Below, one piece after another: positions 53,119 through 62,888 of a stretch of DNA of 64,000 nt. The DNA lies in the NCBI RefSeq assembly GCF_004210215.2, contig NZ_CP067394.1, positions 2,666,001 to 2,730,000 of the forward strand, read 5' to 3'. Source of the stretch: Cryobacterium sp. SO1 (GTDB lineage: Bacteria; Actinomycetota; Actinomycetes; Actinomycetales; Microbacteriaceae). A model generated the notes under the pieces. The model was not told the DNA's origin. It worked only from the letters and a program-made list of their open reading frames with translations, and made no database searches. The first letter of the stretch is position 1; the number at the start of each line of letters is the position of its first letter. The translations under genes were made by a program, and so were the position numbers.

Positions 53119-54396
53119 TTACGCTCCGGCGAAGAACGCGCCGATCGACGCGGAGAGCGCGAACGGGTCGTTCACGTGCGCAAGTTCGCGGGCCGAGTGC
53201 ATCGAGAGCAACGGGATGCCCACATCCACGGTGCGGATGCCCAGCCGGGTCGCCGTGAGCGGCCCGATGGTGGAGCCGCAGGGAATCGCGTTGTTCGACA
53301 CGAACTCCTGGTACGACACGCCCGCCGCCGCGCTCGCGCGCGCCCAGAGGGCCGCGCCGGCCGCATCAGTGGCGTAGCGCTGGTTGCCGTTGATCTTCAG
53401 CAGCGGACCCCGGCCGGCCAGCGGCAGGTTGGCCGGATCGTGCCGCTCGGGGTAGTTCGGGTGCACGGCGTGGCCGGCATCGGCCGAGACGCACCAGGAG
53501 TCGGCGTAGGCGCGCTTCCGCTCGGACACCGTGGCCCCGAGGTCATCGCCGATGCGGCTGAGGATGTCGTCGAGCATCGGCCCGCTCGCCCCCGACCTGG
53601 ACTGCGACCCCAGCTCCTCGTGGTCGAACGCGGCGAGCACATTGATGGTCTCGTCGTTCCCCGACACCTCGATGAGCGCCAGCAAGCCGGCGTGCACCGA
53701 CGAGAGGTTGTCCATCCGGCCGGCGGCGAACAGCTCGTGATTCAGGCCGAACCGCGCCGGCGGGTTGGTGTCGGCGGTGAGGATGTCGTACCCGGCGACA
53801 TCCGCACCGGCGACCCCGGCGAGCGCGGCCAGGTGCCCGACCAGGTCCACCTGGCGAAGGTCGCCCACCCCGAATACCGGGTTGAGGTGCCGTTGCCGGT
53901 CCAGGGTGAGGGACTCGTTGGCAGTTCGGTCCAGGTGCACGGCCAGCTGCGGGATCCGCAGGAACGGGCCTGTGCGCACCAGGTACTCCTCCCCGTCTGT
54001 GGTGACCAGCCGGCCGGCCAGTTCGAGCTCGCGGTCGAGCCAGGAGTTGGCCAGCGGTCCGCCGTAGACCTCGACGCCGGCCTGCAGCCAGCCGTAAGAG
54101 CCTGTCGTGGGCTTGGGCTTGAGTTTGAAGCCTGGCGAGTCGGTGTGCGAGCCCAGGATCCGGAACGGCGTTGTCGGGGTCGCCCCGGCCGGTTGCACCC
54201 AGGCGACGATGGCGCCATCCCGCACCACGTAGTAGCGGCCGGCGCTCGTGCCGGCCGTCCAGTCCTCGGCCTCGTCCCGCTGCTCGAAGCCGGCCTCGCC
54301 CAGCCGCCTGGCCGCCTCCGCGGCCGCGTGGTACGACGACGGTGACGCGGTGATGAAGCGGGCGAAATCGTCGATGTATGCCGAGAGTGAAGTCAT
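53119..54396 (-). CDS. M18-family aspartyl aminopeptidase
   Basis: Metallo-aminopeptidase, 425 residues. Zinc ligands and catalytic residues lie in ILGSHTDSPGFKLKP, GRMDNLSSVHAGL, FDHEELGSQSRSGA and SMHSARELAHV. The dodecamer-forming M18 plan is usual. It removes N-terminal acidic (or broad) residues from peptides in the cytosol. ATG 54396 is used; the frame runs to 54498, overlapping the divergent GH65 start region. It is divergent from the GH65 gene with 74 bp between starts. Confidence 0.92.
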   Translation of the reverse strand: MTSLSAYIDDFARFITASPSSYHAAAEAARRLGEAGFEQRDEAEDWTAGTSAGRYYVVRDGAIVAWVQPAGATPTTPFRILGSHTDSPGFKLKPKPTTGSYGWLQAGVEVYGGPLANSWLDRELELAGRLVTTDGEEYLVRTGPFLRIPQLAVHLDRTANESLTLDRQRHLNPVFGVGDLRQVDLVGHLAALAGVAGADVAGYDILTADTNPPARFGLNHELFAAGRMDNLSSVHAGLLALIEVSGNDETINVLAAFDHEELGSQSRSGASGPMLDDILSRIGDDLGATVSERKRAYADSWCVSADAGHAVHPNYPERHDPANLPLAGRGPLLKINGNQRYATDAAGAALWARASAAAGVSYQEFVSNNAIPCGSTIGPLTATRLGIRTVDVGIPLLSMHSARELAHVNDPFALSASIGAFFAGA

Positions 54397-54470
54397 GCGT
54401 CCATCCAACCACCCACACCTCGACAAGCAGGCCCAGCGGTGCGACTCTCGCACCAGGCGAGGAGGGCATC

Positions 54471-57068
54471 GTGACCGACACGGCGAACGACAACACACCG
54501 GACCCGTGGCTGCTGCGCTTCGACGGGTTCGACCCGGCCGCCGAGGGGCATCGTGAAGCGCTGTGCACCCTGGGCAACGGCTACTGGGGCACCCGCGGCG
54601 CCGCCCCTGAGGCGCGCACGGATGCCGTGCACTACCCGGGCACCTACCTCGCCGGGGTCTACAACCCGCTGAGCACCGAGGTCCACCTCGGTGAAGCCGT
54701 CGGCGACACCGCGGCTGCAGGAGCGGCCGTGGTCGAGCCCGGCATCCGCACCCCGTTCCAGCCGGTGCCGGGGTCCCCGGCGGCGGAGTTCCCCGGCGCG
54801 CATGTGCGCGACGACGAACACATGGTGAACGCCCCCAACTGGCTGCCGCTCTGGTTCCGCACCGGCGGCGGCGGCCCCGGCAGCAGCAGTGTGGGCGACT
54901 TCGCCGCCCCCGACACCGGCTGGTTCCACCCGGAGACCGCCGAGCTGATCGACTACCGCCAGGAGCTCGACCTCCGCCGCGGTCTGCTCACCCGGCTGAT
55001 CCGGTTCCGCGACACGCGCGGCCACGTCACCCGGGTGCAGAGCCGGCGGTTCGTCTCCCAGGCGGCGCCGCACGTCGCGGTGCTGGAAACCACCTTCGTC
55101 GCCGAGGACTGGTCCGGCCCGCTCACCGTGCGGTCGGCCATCGACGGCCGGGTCGCCAACCGCAACGTGGCCGCCGACAGGCAGCTGGCCCATCTGCACC
55201 TGATGCCCCGCACGGCCAGGGAACTGAACCAGGACTCGGTGCTGCTCGAGGTCGAGACCACCCGGTCCGGCATCCACATCGCCATGGCCGCCCGCACCCG
55301 CGTCTACGCCGGCGGTGTGCCGCTCGAGCCCGAACGGCGCTTCCTCACCGACTCCAGCCGCTGGGTCGCCCACGAATTCGACCTCACCCTCGAGCAGGGC
55401 GTCCCCGTGCGGGTGGAGAAGGTCGTCGTGGTGAGCACCTCCAGGGACCGCGCCGTGGTCTCCCCACCGATGGCGGTGGCCACCTGGCTGGGCCGCACCC
55501 CGGACCCGGCCGAGCTGCTCGCCGCGCACGAGCGGGAATGGCAGATCCTCTGGGACGAATTCGCGGTACACCTGCACAGCGGGGCGCGGCAGTCACTGGC
55601 GCTCAATCTCAACACCTTCCACGTCTTGCAGACCGTCGCCGCGGTGGACGCCGACCTCGACGCCGGCGTCCCGGCGCGGGGCCTGCACGGCGAGGGGTAC
55701 CGCGGCCACGTCTTCTGGGACGAGATGTTCGTCTACCCGGTGCTCACCCTGCGCCGCCCCGACCTGAGCCGGGCGCTGCTGGGCTACCGCTACCGCCGGT
55801 TGGGCGAGGCCAGGGCCGCCGCGCACGCCGCCGGCTTCCGGGGCGCCAGGTTCCCCTGGCAGAGCGGCATCGACGGGCGCGACGTCACCCCCACCGAACT
55901 GTTCAACCCGCGCACCAACCGATGGATGCCCGACCACTCCGGCTTGCAGCACCACGTGGGCCTGGCGATCGCCTACAGCGTCTGGGGCTACTACCAGGCC
56001 ACCGGCGACGTCGAATACCTGATCGAGCAGGGCGCCGAGCTGCTGCTCGAGATCGCCAGGTTCTTCGCCTCGCTCACCGAGTACGACGACGCCGCCGACC
56101 GGTTCGACATCCCCGGCACGATGGGGCCGGACGAGTTCCACGACAGCCTGCCCGGCCACCCGGGCGAAGGGGTGCGCACCAGCGCCTACACGAATGTCAT
56201 GGTCGCCTGGGTGATGCGCCGCGCCGTCGACACGATCGCCCTGCTCGAGGGCCGCTCCTGCCGGCCGCTCTGGAACCGGGTGCGGCTGGGGCCGGACGAG
56301 GTGGACACCTGGGAGAGGATCGGCCGACGGCTGCGACTGGTCTTCCACACCGACGGGGTGATCAGCCAGTTCGACGGTTACGAGGCCCTGCCCGAGCTGG
56401 ACTGGGAGCACTACCGCACCACCTATGGCACCGAGGACCACTCGCTGGGCCGCCTGGACCTGATCCTGAACGCCGAGGGCGACAGCACCAACAACTACAG
56501 GGTCGCCAAACAGGCCGACGTGCTGATGCTGCTGTACCTGTTCTCCGCCGAGGAACTGCGCGAGCTGATCGAGGAGCTGGGCTATTCGCTCTCCCCCGAC
56601 CTGATCCGCCGCACCGTCGAGTTCTATCGCACCCGGTCGACGCACGGCTCCACCTTGAGCAACGTGGTGCATTCCTGGGTGGATGCCCGCGCCGACCGGG
56701 AACGGTCCTGGGCGGCGCTCTGCCTGGCCCTGGACAGCGACCTCGGCGACATCCAGGGCGGCACCACGCACGAGGGAATCCACCTCGGCGCGATGGCGGG
56801 CTCGCTCGACATGGTCGTGCGCTGCTACACGGGCCTGGAGATCCGCGACAACATGCTCTGGCTGCACCCCGCGCTGCCGACCGAACTGCCGAAGATCGTC
56901 TTCAGCATCAACTACCGCGAGCAACCGATCAACCTCGAGGTCACCCCGACCAATCTGCGGCTGCAGCTGCCCAGCGGCGGGGCCACGCCCATCCGGGTGC
57001 GCGTCGAGGGCCGTGAGGCGCAGCTCTACCCGGGGCAGACCCACGATTTCCTGCTCAGCCCGTCGTGA
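54471..57068 (+). CDS. GH65 disaccharide phosphorylase
   Basis: 865 residues from GTG 54471, which has a strong GAGGAGG site; the longer frame to 54378 runs into the divergent gene. The beta-sandwich N-domain (about 1-300) begins REALCTLGNGYWGTRGAAPE. The (alpha/alpha)6 catalytic domain contains FWDEMFVYPVL and RGARFPWQSG. The general acid is Glu555 in TMGPDEFHDSLPG, and HGSTLSNVVHSW belongs to the phosphate site. The C-terminal beta domain follows. GH65 enzymes reversibly phosphorolyse maltose, trehalose, kojibiose or nigerose; the substrate cannot be read. No beta-phosphoglucomutase gene is adjacent, which is unusual. Confidence 0.9.
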   Translation: MTDTANDNTPDPWLLRFDGFDPAAEGHREALCTLGNGYWGTRGAAPEARTDAVHYPGTYLAGVYNPLSTEVHLGEAVGDTAAAGAAVVEPGIRTPFQPVPGSPAAEFPGAHVRDDEHMVNAPNWLPLWFRTGGGGPGSSSVGDFAAPDTGWFHPETAELIDYRQELDLRRGLLTRLIRFRDTRGHVTRVQSRRFVSQAAPHVAVLETTFVAEDWSGPLTVRSAIDGRVANRNVAADRQLAHLHLMPRTARELNQDSVLLEVETTRSGIHIAMAARTRVYAGGVPLEPERRFLTDSSRWVAHEFDLTLEQGVPVRVEKVVVVSTSRDRAVVSPPMAVATWLGRTPDPAELLAAHEREWQILWDEFAVHLHSGARQSLALNLNTFHVLQTVAAVDADLDAGVPARGLHGEGYRGHVFWDEMFVYPVLTLRRPDLSRALLGYRYRRLGEARAAAHAAGFRGARFPWQSGIDGRDVTPTELFNPRTNRWMPDHSGLQHHVGLAIAYSVWGYYQATGDVEYLIEQGAELLLEIARFFASLTEYDDAADRFDIPGTMGPDEFHDSLPGHPGEGVRTSAYTNVMVAWVMRRAVDTIALLEGRSCRPLWNRVRLGPDEVDTWERIGRRLRLVFHTDGVISQFDGYEALPELDWEHYRTTYGTEDHSLGRLDLILNAEGDSTNNYRVAKQADVLMLLYLFSAEELRELIEELGYSLSPDLIRRTVEFYRTRSTHGSTLSNVVHSWVDARADRERSWAALCLALDSDLGDIQGGTTHEGIHLGAMAGSLDMVVRCYTGLEIRDNMLWLHPALPTELPKIVFSINYREQPINLEVTPTNLRLQLPSGGATPIRVRVEGREAQLYPGQTHDFLLSPS

Positions 57069-57127
57069 GCAGTGCGCCGAGAGCGGGCGTCGTGAGCACT
57101 GTCAGAGGACCCCGTTAGCCTGAGGGC

Positions 57128-59311
57128 ATGGCCAGAAACGTCGCAACCGGCTCCACCGGCTCCACCGAGGCTAGGACGAACACGCGCGCGGCCGCTCTCG
57201 ACATCCTGCGCACCCTGGTCGGCCGCACGGACGCGGATTTCCACGAGGGCCAGTACGAGGCCATCGAGACCCTCGTCGACCAGCGCCGCCGGGCCCTCGT
57301 GGTGCAGCGCACAGGCTGGGGCAAGTCGGCGGTGTACTTCGTATCCACCCTGTTGCTCCGCCGCCAGGGCGCCGGGCCCACCATCCTGGTGTCGCCGTTG
57401 CTCGCGCTGATGCGCGATCAGGTGGCCGCCGCCGCCCGCGCCGGCGTGCGGGCGGTGTCGATCAACTCCGCCAACGCCCACGAGTGGCCCGACGTGCTTG
57501 CTGCGCTCCGCGCCGACGAGGTGGACGTGCTGCTGGTCTCGCCCGAACGGTTGAACAACCCGTCCTTCCGCGACGAGCAGCTGCCGGCGCTGCTCGAGCG
57601 GGCCGGCCTGCTCGTGGTCGACGAGGCGCACTGCATTTCGGACTGGGGCCACGATTTCCGGCCGGACTACCGGCGGCTGCGTGACCTGATCGCCGCGATG
57701 CCGGTGGGAGTGCCCGTGCTGGCCACCACGGCCACGGCCAACAGCCGGGTGGTGACGGATGTGGCGGAGCAGGTCTCGACAAGCTCGACCCAAGGGTGGG
57801 GCAGCGACGTCGTCACCATCCGCGGCCCGCTCGCCCGCGCGTCGCTACGGCTGGGCGTGCTGCGGCTGCCGGACTCCCGCGCCCGGCTGGCCTGGCTGCT
57901 CAGCCATCTGGCCGAGTTGCCCGGCAGCGGCATCATCTACACCCTCACGGTCTCGGCCGCCGAAGACACCGCCCGGCTGCTGCGGGACGCCGGCCACGCC
58001 GTACGCGCGTACACGGGCCAGACCGACACCGCCGAACGGGAGGAGTCCGAGGGGCTGCTCAAGGCCAACCAGGTGAAGGCCCTCGTGGCCACCAGCGCCC
58101 TGGGCATGGGCTTCGACAAGCCGGACCTGGGCTTCGTGCTGCACCTGGGGGCTCCCAGTTCCCCGGTGGCCTACTACCAGCAGGTCGGCCGCGCCGGCCG
58201 CGCCACCGAGAACGCCGACGTGCTGTTGCTGCCCGGGGTGGAGGACGAAGCCATCTGGCAGTACTTCGCCACCTCGTCGATGCCCAGCCGGCACAAGGCT
58301 GAGGCGGTTCTCGCGGCGCTCGGCGCCAATGGGGGCGCCCCGCTGTCCACACCGGCCCTGGAGGCCAGGGTGGACCTGCGCCGCTCACCGCTGGAGTTGC
58401 TGCTCAAGGTACTCGACGTGGACGGCGCCGTGCGCCGGGTGACCGGCGGCTGGCTGGCCACCGGGCAGCCCTGGGTGTACGACAGCGACCGTTACGAACG
58501 CATCGGCGCGGCGCGGGTCAGCGAGCAGAACGCGATGCTCGCCTACGAACGCCTCACCGGCTGCCGGATGGAGTTTCTGCAGCGCGCCCTCGACGACGAC
58601 ACCGCGGTGCCCTGCGGCCGCTGCGACAACTGCACCTCCCCCTGGTATCCCGCCGAGGTGCAGGCCGACGCGGCGAGCACCGCCGCCGCCGCCCTGGACC
58701 GGGTGGGCGTGGCCCTGGAGCCCCGGGCGCAGTGGCCCACCGGCGCCGACCGGCTCGGCGTCACCGCCAAGGGCCGCATCGATCCGGGCGACCGGGTGCT
58801 GCCCGGGCGCTCGCTGGCCCGGCTCACCGACCTGGGCTGGGGCAACACCCTGCGTGAGATTTTCGCGCCCGGCACCCCGGATGCTCCCGCCTCCGCACCG
58901 CTGAAGGCCGCCTGTGTGCGGGTGCTCGCGGAGTGGGGCTGGACCGAACGGCCCGTGGGCGTGGTGGCCATGCCGTCCCGCTCGCATCCGCTGCTGGTGG
59001 CCTCGGTGGCCGCCGAACTCAGCCGGGTGGGACGCCTGCCGCTCCTGGGCACCCTGAGCCTGGTCGGCGCCGGGCCCGCCGGGGAGTCCGGCGGCAACAG
59101 CGCCTACAGGCTCTCCAGCGTCTGGGGAGCGTTCGAGGTGGGCCCGGAGCTCGCGGCGAACCTCACCGCGGTCCTCGGCGAGGCCGCCGGGCCGGTGTTG
59201 CTCGTCGACGACCTCGGTGACAGCCGGTGGACGATCACGGTCGCCGGTCGGCTGCTCCGGCGCGCGGGCGCGCCGGCGGTTCTGCCGTTCACCCTGGCGC
59301 AGCGTTCCTGA
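57128..59311 (+). CDS. RecQ-family ATP-dependent DNA helicase
   Basis: 727 residues. Motifs: Walker A QRTGWGKS (Lys67), SPLLALMRDQV, DEAH 165-168 followed by the RecQ-specific CISDWGHDFRPDYRRL, QVGRAGRA, and a zinc module with CRMEFLQ and CGRCDNC (about 480-510). The C-terminal 200 residues (winged-helix-like, then KGRIDPGDRVLPGRSLARLTDLGWG) match actinobacterial RecQ-like proteins that lack an HRDC domain. A REP-like element adds QVSTSSTQG near residue 217. ATG 57128 is clear. Likely acts in recombination repair. Confidence 0.92.
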   Translation: MARNVATGSTGSTEARTNTRAAALDILRTLVGRTDADFHEGQYEAIETLVDQRRRALVVQRTGWGKSAVYFVSTLLLRRQGAGPTILVSPLLALMRDQVAAAARAGVRAVSINSANAHEWPDVLAALRADEVDVLLVSPERLNNPSFRDEQLPALLERAGLLVVDEAHCISDWGHDFRPDYRRLRDLIAAMPVGVPVLATTATANSRVVTDVAEQVSTSSTQGWGSDVVTIRGPLARASLRLGVLRLPDSRARLAWLLSHLAELPGSGIIYTLTVSAAEDTARLLRDAGHAVRAYTGQTDTAEREESEGLLKANQVKALVATSALGMGFDKPDLGFVLHLGAPSSPVAYYQQVGRAGRATENADVLLLPGVEDEAIWQYFATSSMPSRHKAEAVLAALGANGGAPLSTPALEARVDLRRSPLELLLKVLDVDGAVRRVTGGWLATGQPWVYDSDRYERIGAARVSEQNAMLAYERLTGCRMEFLQRALDDDTAVPCGRCDNCTSPWYPAEVQADAASTAAAALDRVGVALEPRAQWPTGADRLGVTAKGRIDPGDRVLPGRSLARLTDLGWGNTLREIFAPGTPDAPASAPLKAACVRVLAEWGWTERPVGVVAMPSRSHPLLVASVAAELSRVGRLPLLGTLSLVGAGPAGESGGNSAYRLSSVWGAFEVGPELAANLTAVLGEAAGPVLLVDDLGDSRWTITVAGRLLRRAGAPAVLPFTLAQRS
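57772..57790. repeat. REP-like element inside the recQ-like gene
   Basis: GGTCTCGACAAGCTCGACC is an imperfect palindrome of the same type as the element in tatD (17448-17472). It encodes VSTSST in frame, between the conserved helicase blocks, so the gene stays open. A weaker partial match (CTCGACAAGC) lies at 54418-54427 in the M18/GH65 gap. Confidence 0.6.
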
Positions 59312-59346
59312 CCGCTACGCTCCTACCGCTGCGGGCCTGAAGGGCC

Positions 59347-60354
59347 TCACTTCACTGCGTGGAGCCGAAAGGTGTCGCGTTCGCCGGCCTCGTTGGTGTC
59401 TCGGCTGTGCGCGGCGAGCACCGACAGGCGCACCAGATCGGCTCCGCGCAGGCCCGGCCAGCCCTGCACCAGCCGGCGCCATTCGCTGGGCACCGCGGTC
59501 AGGCCCCACGTGGCGGCCAACAGCGCACCGGCGATGCCGGCCACGGCGTCGGTGTTGCCGCCGCCCCGCACGGCCGCCTCGACGCCGAGCCGGTACTGTC
59601 CGCCGGCGGCGCCGGTCTCCGTGCCCGCATCGGTGTGCACGATCGCGGACCAGGCGCCCTGCAGCGCCTGCACGACCCAGCCGTTACGGGTGAAGTCGCG
59701 CGGCTGCCGGCGTTCGGCGTGGTCGATCCGGGCCGACCAGAGCTCGCGGCGGCCGGGCGAGAGCGTGCCGAGCCCCACCCGCAGGTCGAGGTCGCCGGTC
59801 AGCACGGCGTGCCGGATGGCGAGCCCCCAGAGCACACAGGCGTCACCGGCGTCGGTCTCGCAGTGGGTGAGGTCGCTCAACGTGCGGGCGGCGGCGGCGA
59901 GGGCTTCCGGGTCGTGCAGGTACGCCAAGGCCACCGGAGCCGTGCGGATCAGGCAACCATTGCCGGCGCTGCGGCCGATGCGTTCGTGCTGCGCACGGGC
60001 GGCCGCGCGCACCCCGGCGGCCGTCGGATCGGGCCCGGACAGCGCGGCACCGAGCTGGAGCCCGGCGAACGGCGCCGTGTTGGACCAGTCCACCCACTCC
60101 GCGGTGATCAGGTCCAGGGTCGACTCGTCCCGGAGGTCGAGCCCTTCGGCCGCGGCCCGCGCCACCGGGATCGCCAGGGCGGTATAGTCCGTCCACTCCC
60201 CGCGCGCCCAGTTCGCGCTGCGTCCGCGCATCCCCACCACTGCGGACGGCGGCAGCGGCCCGGCGTAGGCGTAACCGGCACCCAGGGCATCACCGCAGGC
60301 CATGCCCAGCAAAACAGCGGCCGAACGATCGTGTTGAACCATCGACAATTTCAT
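59347..60354 (-). CDS. ADP-ribosylglycohydrolase-family protein
   Basis: 335 residues. The all-helical DraG fold is shown by AAVLLGMACGDALGAGYAYA, GEWTDYTALAIPVA (metal aspartate; usual WTDDT), GRSAGNGCLIRTAPVAL, THCETDAGDACVLWG, and RGGGNTDAVAGIAGALLAATWG (second metal site). Such enzymes remove ADP-ribose from proteins or nucleic acids. WTDY instead of WTDD changes one likely metal ligand, so activity is uncertain. AAGGAG precedes ATG 60354. It is divergent from the amino-acid ABC operon with 201 bp between starts. Confidence 0.87.
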   Translation of the reverse strand: MKLSMVQHDRSAAVLLGMACGDALGAGYAYAGPLPPSAVVGMRGRSANWARGEWTDYTALAIPVARAAAEGLDLRDESTLDLITAEWVDWSNTAPFAGLQLGAALSGPDPTAAGVRAAARAQHERIGRSAGNGCLIRTAPVALAYLHDPEALAAAARTLSDLTHCETDAGDACVLWGLAIRHAVLTGDLDLRVGLGTLSPGRRELWSARIDHAERRQPRDFTRNGWVVQALQGAWSAIVHTDAGTETGAAGGQYRLGVEAAVRGGGNTDAVAGIAGALLAATWGLTAVPSEWRRLVQGWPGLRGADLVRLSVLAAHSRDTNEAGERDTFRLHAVK

Positions 60355-60502
60355 GCGTACTCCTTCGGGTTGAGTGCGACGGCGGCAGCCTATGCCAAAA
60401 GCCGTGGGGCCGACAGGTGCTCGAATGGGGGGCCTGACGAGCTGCGGAGGCGTCATCCGGCGTCATCGGAATAATCCCCGGGGCCCCGGACTTGTTAACC
60501 TC

Positions 60503-60539
60503 GGTATACGGGCCTGCGCGCCCGCGCCGGCCCTGTACC
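60503..60539 (+). promoter_or_regulatory. Inverted repeat in the leader of the amino-acid ABC operon
   Basis: GGTATACGGGCC (60503-60514) and GGCCCTGTACC (60529-60539) can pair with one bulge and one mismatch, 17 bp ahead of the first gene. It could be an operator or a leader hairpin. Further upstream, GGCGTCATC occurs twice in a row (around 60451-60469). Confidence 0.4.
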
Positions 60540-60555
60540 TCGATCAGCACATTGG

Positions 60556-61389
60556 ATGACCACATACATGAAGCGCCACCTCGTCTCCGCCACCGTCCTC
60601 ACCCTCGCCGCAGCGGTGGCCCTGACCGGATGCAGCGGCTCCGCCGGTGACTCCGGCAGCGACGGCGCCACGGCCGGAACCGACGACTCACTGAGCTCGG
60701 TGCTCGAGTCCGGCACGCTGACCGTCGGAACCGAAGGGACCTACCGCCCGTTCTCCTTCCACGCCGACGGCTCCGGCGACCTCACCGGCTACGACGTCGA
60801 GGTGGCCACGGCCGTCGCCGCCGAGCTGGGCGTCGAGGTCACCTTCGAAGAGACCCAGTGGGATGCCATCTTCGCCGGCCTGGAGGCCGGCCGGTTCGAC
60901 ACCATCGCCAACCAGGTGTCGATCACCCCGGAGCGCGAGCAGTCCTACACGTTCTCCACCCCGTACACCTACTCCACCGGCGTGATCGTGGTACCGGAGG
61001 ACAACACCGACATCACCTCGTTCACGAGCCTCGCCGGCAAGACCACCGCCCAGTCGCTCACCAGCAACTGGAACACCCTGGCCACCGAGAGCGGCGCCAC
61101 CGTGCAGGGCGTCGAGGGCTGGGCGCAGTCGGTCGCGCTGGTCGAGCAGGGCCGCGTCGACGCCACCATCAACGACAAACTCACCTACCTCGACTACAAG
61201 AAGCAGACCGGCGCCGCCGGGCTCAAGGTCGCCGCCGAGACCGAGGACCGCTCCGAGAGCGCGTTCGCGTTCACCCAGGACGGCACCGCACTGGCCGCCG
61301 CCGTCTCTGACGCCCTGGCCACGCTGAGCGAGAACGGCACGCTCGCCGCCATTTCCGACGCCTACTTCGGGGCCGACGTCTCGAAGTGA
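60556..61389 (+). CDS. Polar amino-acid ABC transporter, substrate-binding lipoprotein
   Basis: 277 residues. A lipoprotein signal with lipobox LTGC (Cys near 26) is followed by a Ser/Gly/Asp-rich linker. The family-3 solute-binding fold shows LTVGTEGTYRPFSFHADGSGDLTGYDVEVATAVA and WDAIFAGLEAGRFDTIANQVSITPER. The arrangement and the ATPase type resemble cystine (TcyA-like) systems, but the ligand is uncertain. ATG 60556 or 60568 can start it. The stop overlaps the permease GTG (GTGA). Confidence 0.9.
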   Translation: MTTYMKRHLVSATVLTLAAAVALTGCSGSAGDSGSDGATAGTDDSLSSVLESGTLTVGTEGTYRPFSFHADGSGDLTGYDVEVATAVAAELGVEVTFEETQWDAIFAGLEAGRFDTIANQVSITPEREQSYTFSTPYTYSTGVIVVPEDNTDITSFTSLAGKTTAQSLTSNWNTLATESGATVQGVEGWAQSVALVEQGRVDATINDKLTYLDYKKQTGAAGLKVAAETEDRSESAFAFTQDGTALAAAVSDALATLSENGTLAAISDAYFGADVSK

Positions 61390-62054
61390 CCGACTCCACC
61401 TGGCAGCTCCTGCTGGACTCATTGTGGCCGATGATCCACGGCGCCATCACGGGAACCATACCGCTGGCTCTGTCGTCGTTCGCGATCGGGCTGGTGCTGG
61501 CCCTCGCGCTGGCCCTGATGCGGTTGTCCAGGCGGCGTTGGCTGTCGTCGATCGCCCGGGTGTACATCTCTGTGGTGCGCGGCACCCCCCTGCTGGTGCA
61601 GCTGTTCGTGATCTTCTACGGCCTGCCGTCGCTCGGGGTCGTGATCGATCCCTGGCCCAGCGCCATCATCGCCTTCTCGATCAACGTCGGCGGTTACGCG
61701 GCCGAGGTGATCCGTGCGGCCATCCTCTCGGTGCCCAAGGGGCAGTGGGAAGCCGCCTACATGATCGGCATGTCGCACCAGCGCGCGCTCACCCGGATCA
61801 TCCTGCCGCAGGCCGCGCGGGTGTCGGTGCCGCCGCTGTCGAACACCTTCATCAGCCTGGTCAAGGACACCTCGCTGGCCTCGCTGATCCTGGTCACCGA
61901 GCTGTTCCGCGAGGCCCAGCAGGTGGCGGCGTTCAGCGGGCAGTTCATGGCCCTCTACCTGGAGGCCGCCCTGCTGTACTGGGTGATCTGCCTCGTTCTG
62001 TCCAGTGGCCAGGGCGTGCTCGAAAAGCGATTGGACCGATATGTCGCCCACTGA
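61386..62054 (+). CDS. Polar amino-acid ABC transporter, permease
   Basis: 222 residues of the His/Glu/Gln/Arg/opine permease family. The motif VRGTPLLVQLFVIFYGLPSLG is diagnostic, and the EAA coupling loop reads EAAYMIGMSHQRALTRIILPQAARVSVPPLSN. About five helices. GTG 61386 overlaps the binding-protein stop. Its own stop lies 14 bp inside the ATPase gene, so all three are translated together. Confidence 0.93.
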   Translation: MTDSTWQLLLDSLWPMIHGAITGTIPLALSSFAIGLVLALALALMRLSRRRWLSSIARVYISVVRGTPLLVQLFVIFYGLPSLGVVIDPWPSAIIAFSINVGGYAAEVIRAAILSVPKGQWEAAYMIGMSHQRALTRIILPQAARVSVPPLSNTFISLVKDTSLASLILVTELFREAQQVAAFSGQFMALYLEAALLYWVICLVLSSGQGVLEKRLDRYVAH

Positions 62055-62862
62055 CCAGACTCCGCCCGCCCAGGCCCTGCTCACGGTTCGCGGCCTGCAG
62101 AAGAGCTTCGGCGCGAACCAGGTGCTCACCTCCGTCGACCTCACGGTGGCGCCAGGCACGGTCCTCGCGCTGATCGGCCCGTCCGGCTCCGGCAAGACCA
62201 CGGTGCTGCGCTGCCTGAACGGGCTGGAAATAGCGGACGGCGGCACCATCAGCGTTGTCGGCGCCGACGACGCCAGGCATGCACCGGTCACCATCGACTT
62301 CGCCGCCGCGCACGGCTCCCGCGCCGGTGTGCCCAAGAAGGCGCTCATCAACCTGCGCGACCAGTCCGCGATGGTCTTCCAGCACTACAACCTGTTCCCG
62401 CACAAGACCGTGCTCGAGAACGTGATGGAAGGCCCCGTCGTCGTGGAGCGCCGAGATCGGGCCGAGGTCGAGGCCGAGGCGTTGGCGCTGCTCGAGCGGG
62501 TGGGCCTGGGCGACAAGCGTGACAGCTACCCGTTCGAGCTGTCCGGTGGCCAGCAGCAGCGGGTGGGCATCGTGCGCGCCCTGGCGCTCCGCCCCACCCT
62601 GCTGCTCTTCGACGAGCCGACCAGCGCGCTGGACCCCGAACTCGTCGGCGACGTGCTGCGCCTGATCAAGGAACTCGCGGCCGAGGGCTGGACCATGGTG
62701 ATCGTCACCCACGAGCTCGAGTTCGCCCGGGAGGTGGCCACCGAGGTGGCCTTCGTCGACGGCGGCACCATCGTGGAGCACGGCGACCCCAAGGAGATGC
62801 TGCGGAACCCGAAGCACGAGCGCACCCGGCAGTTCCTGCACAGGCTACTCTTCCCTTTCTAG
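62041..62862 (+). CDS. Polar amino-acid ABC transporter, ATP-binding protein
   Basis: 273 residues. Walker A is GPSGSGKTT (about 43-51), Q-loop MVFQHYNLFPHKTVLENV, signature LSGGQQQR, Walker B LLLFDEPTSALD, and the switch histidine VTHE. Between Walker A and the Q-loop there is a longer insert than in GlnQ-type ATPases, as in TcyC/TcyN-like proteins. ATG 62041 sits 14 bp before the permease stop. The operon ends here; a membrane-protein gene starts 27 bp further on. Confidence 0.93.
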   Translation: MSPTDQTPPAQALLTVRGLQKSFGANQVLTSVDLTVAPGTVLALIGPSGSGKTTVLRCLNGLEIADGGTISVVGADDARHAPVTIDFAAAHGSRAGVPKKALINLRDQSAMVFQHYNLFPHKTVLENVMEGPVVVERRDRAEVEAEALALLERVGLGDKRDSYPFELSGGQQQRVGIVRALALRPTLLLFDEPTSALDPELVGDVLRLIKELAAEGWTMVIVTHELEFAREVATEVAFVDGGTIVEHGDPKEMLRNPKHERTRQFLHRLLFPF

Positions 62863-62888
62863 AGTGAACGCTGCACTAACCTGATCAG

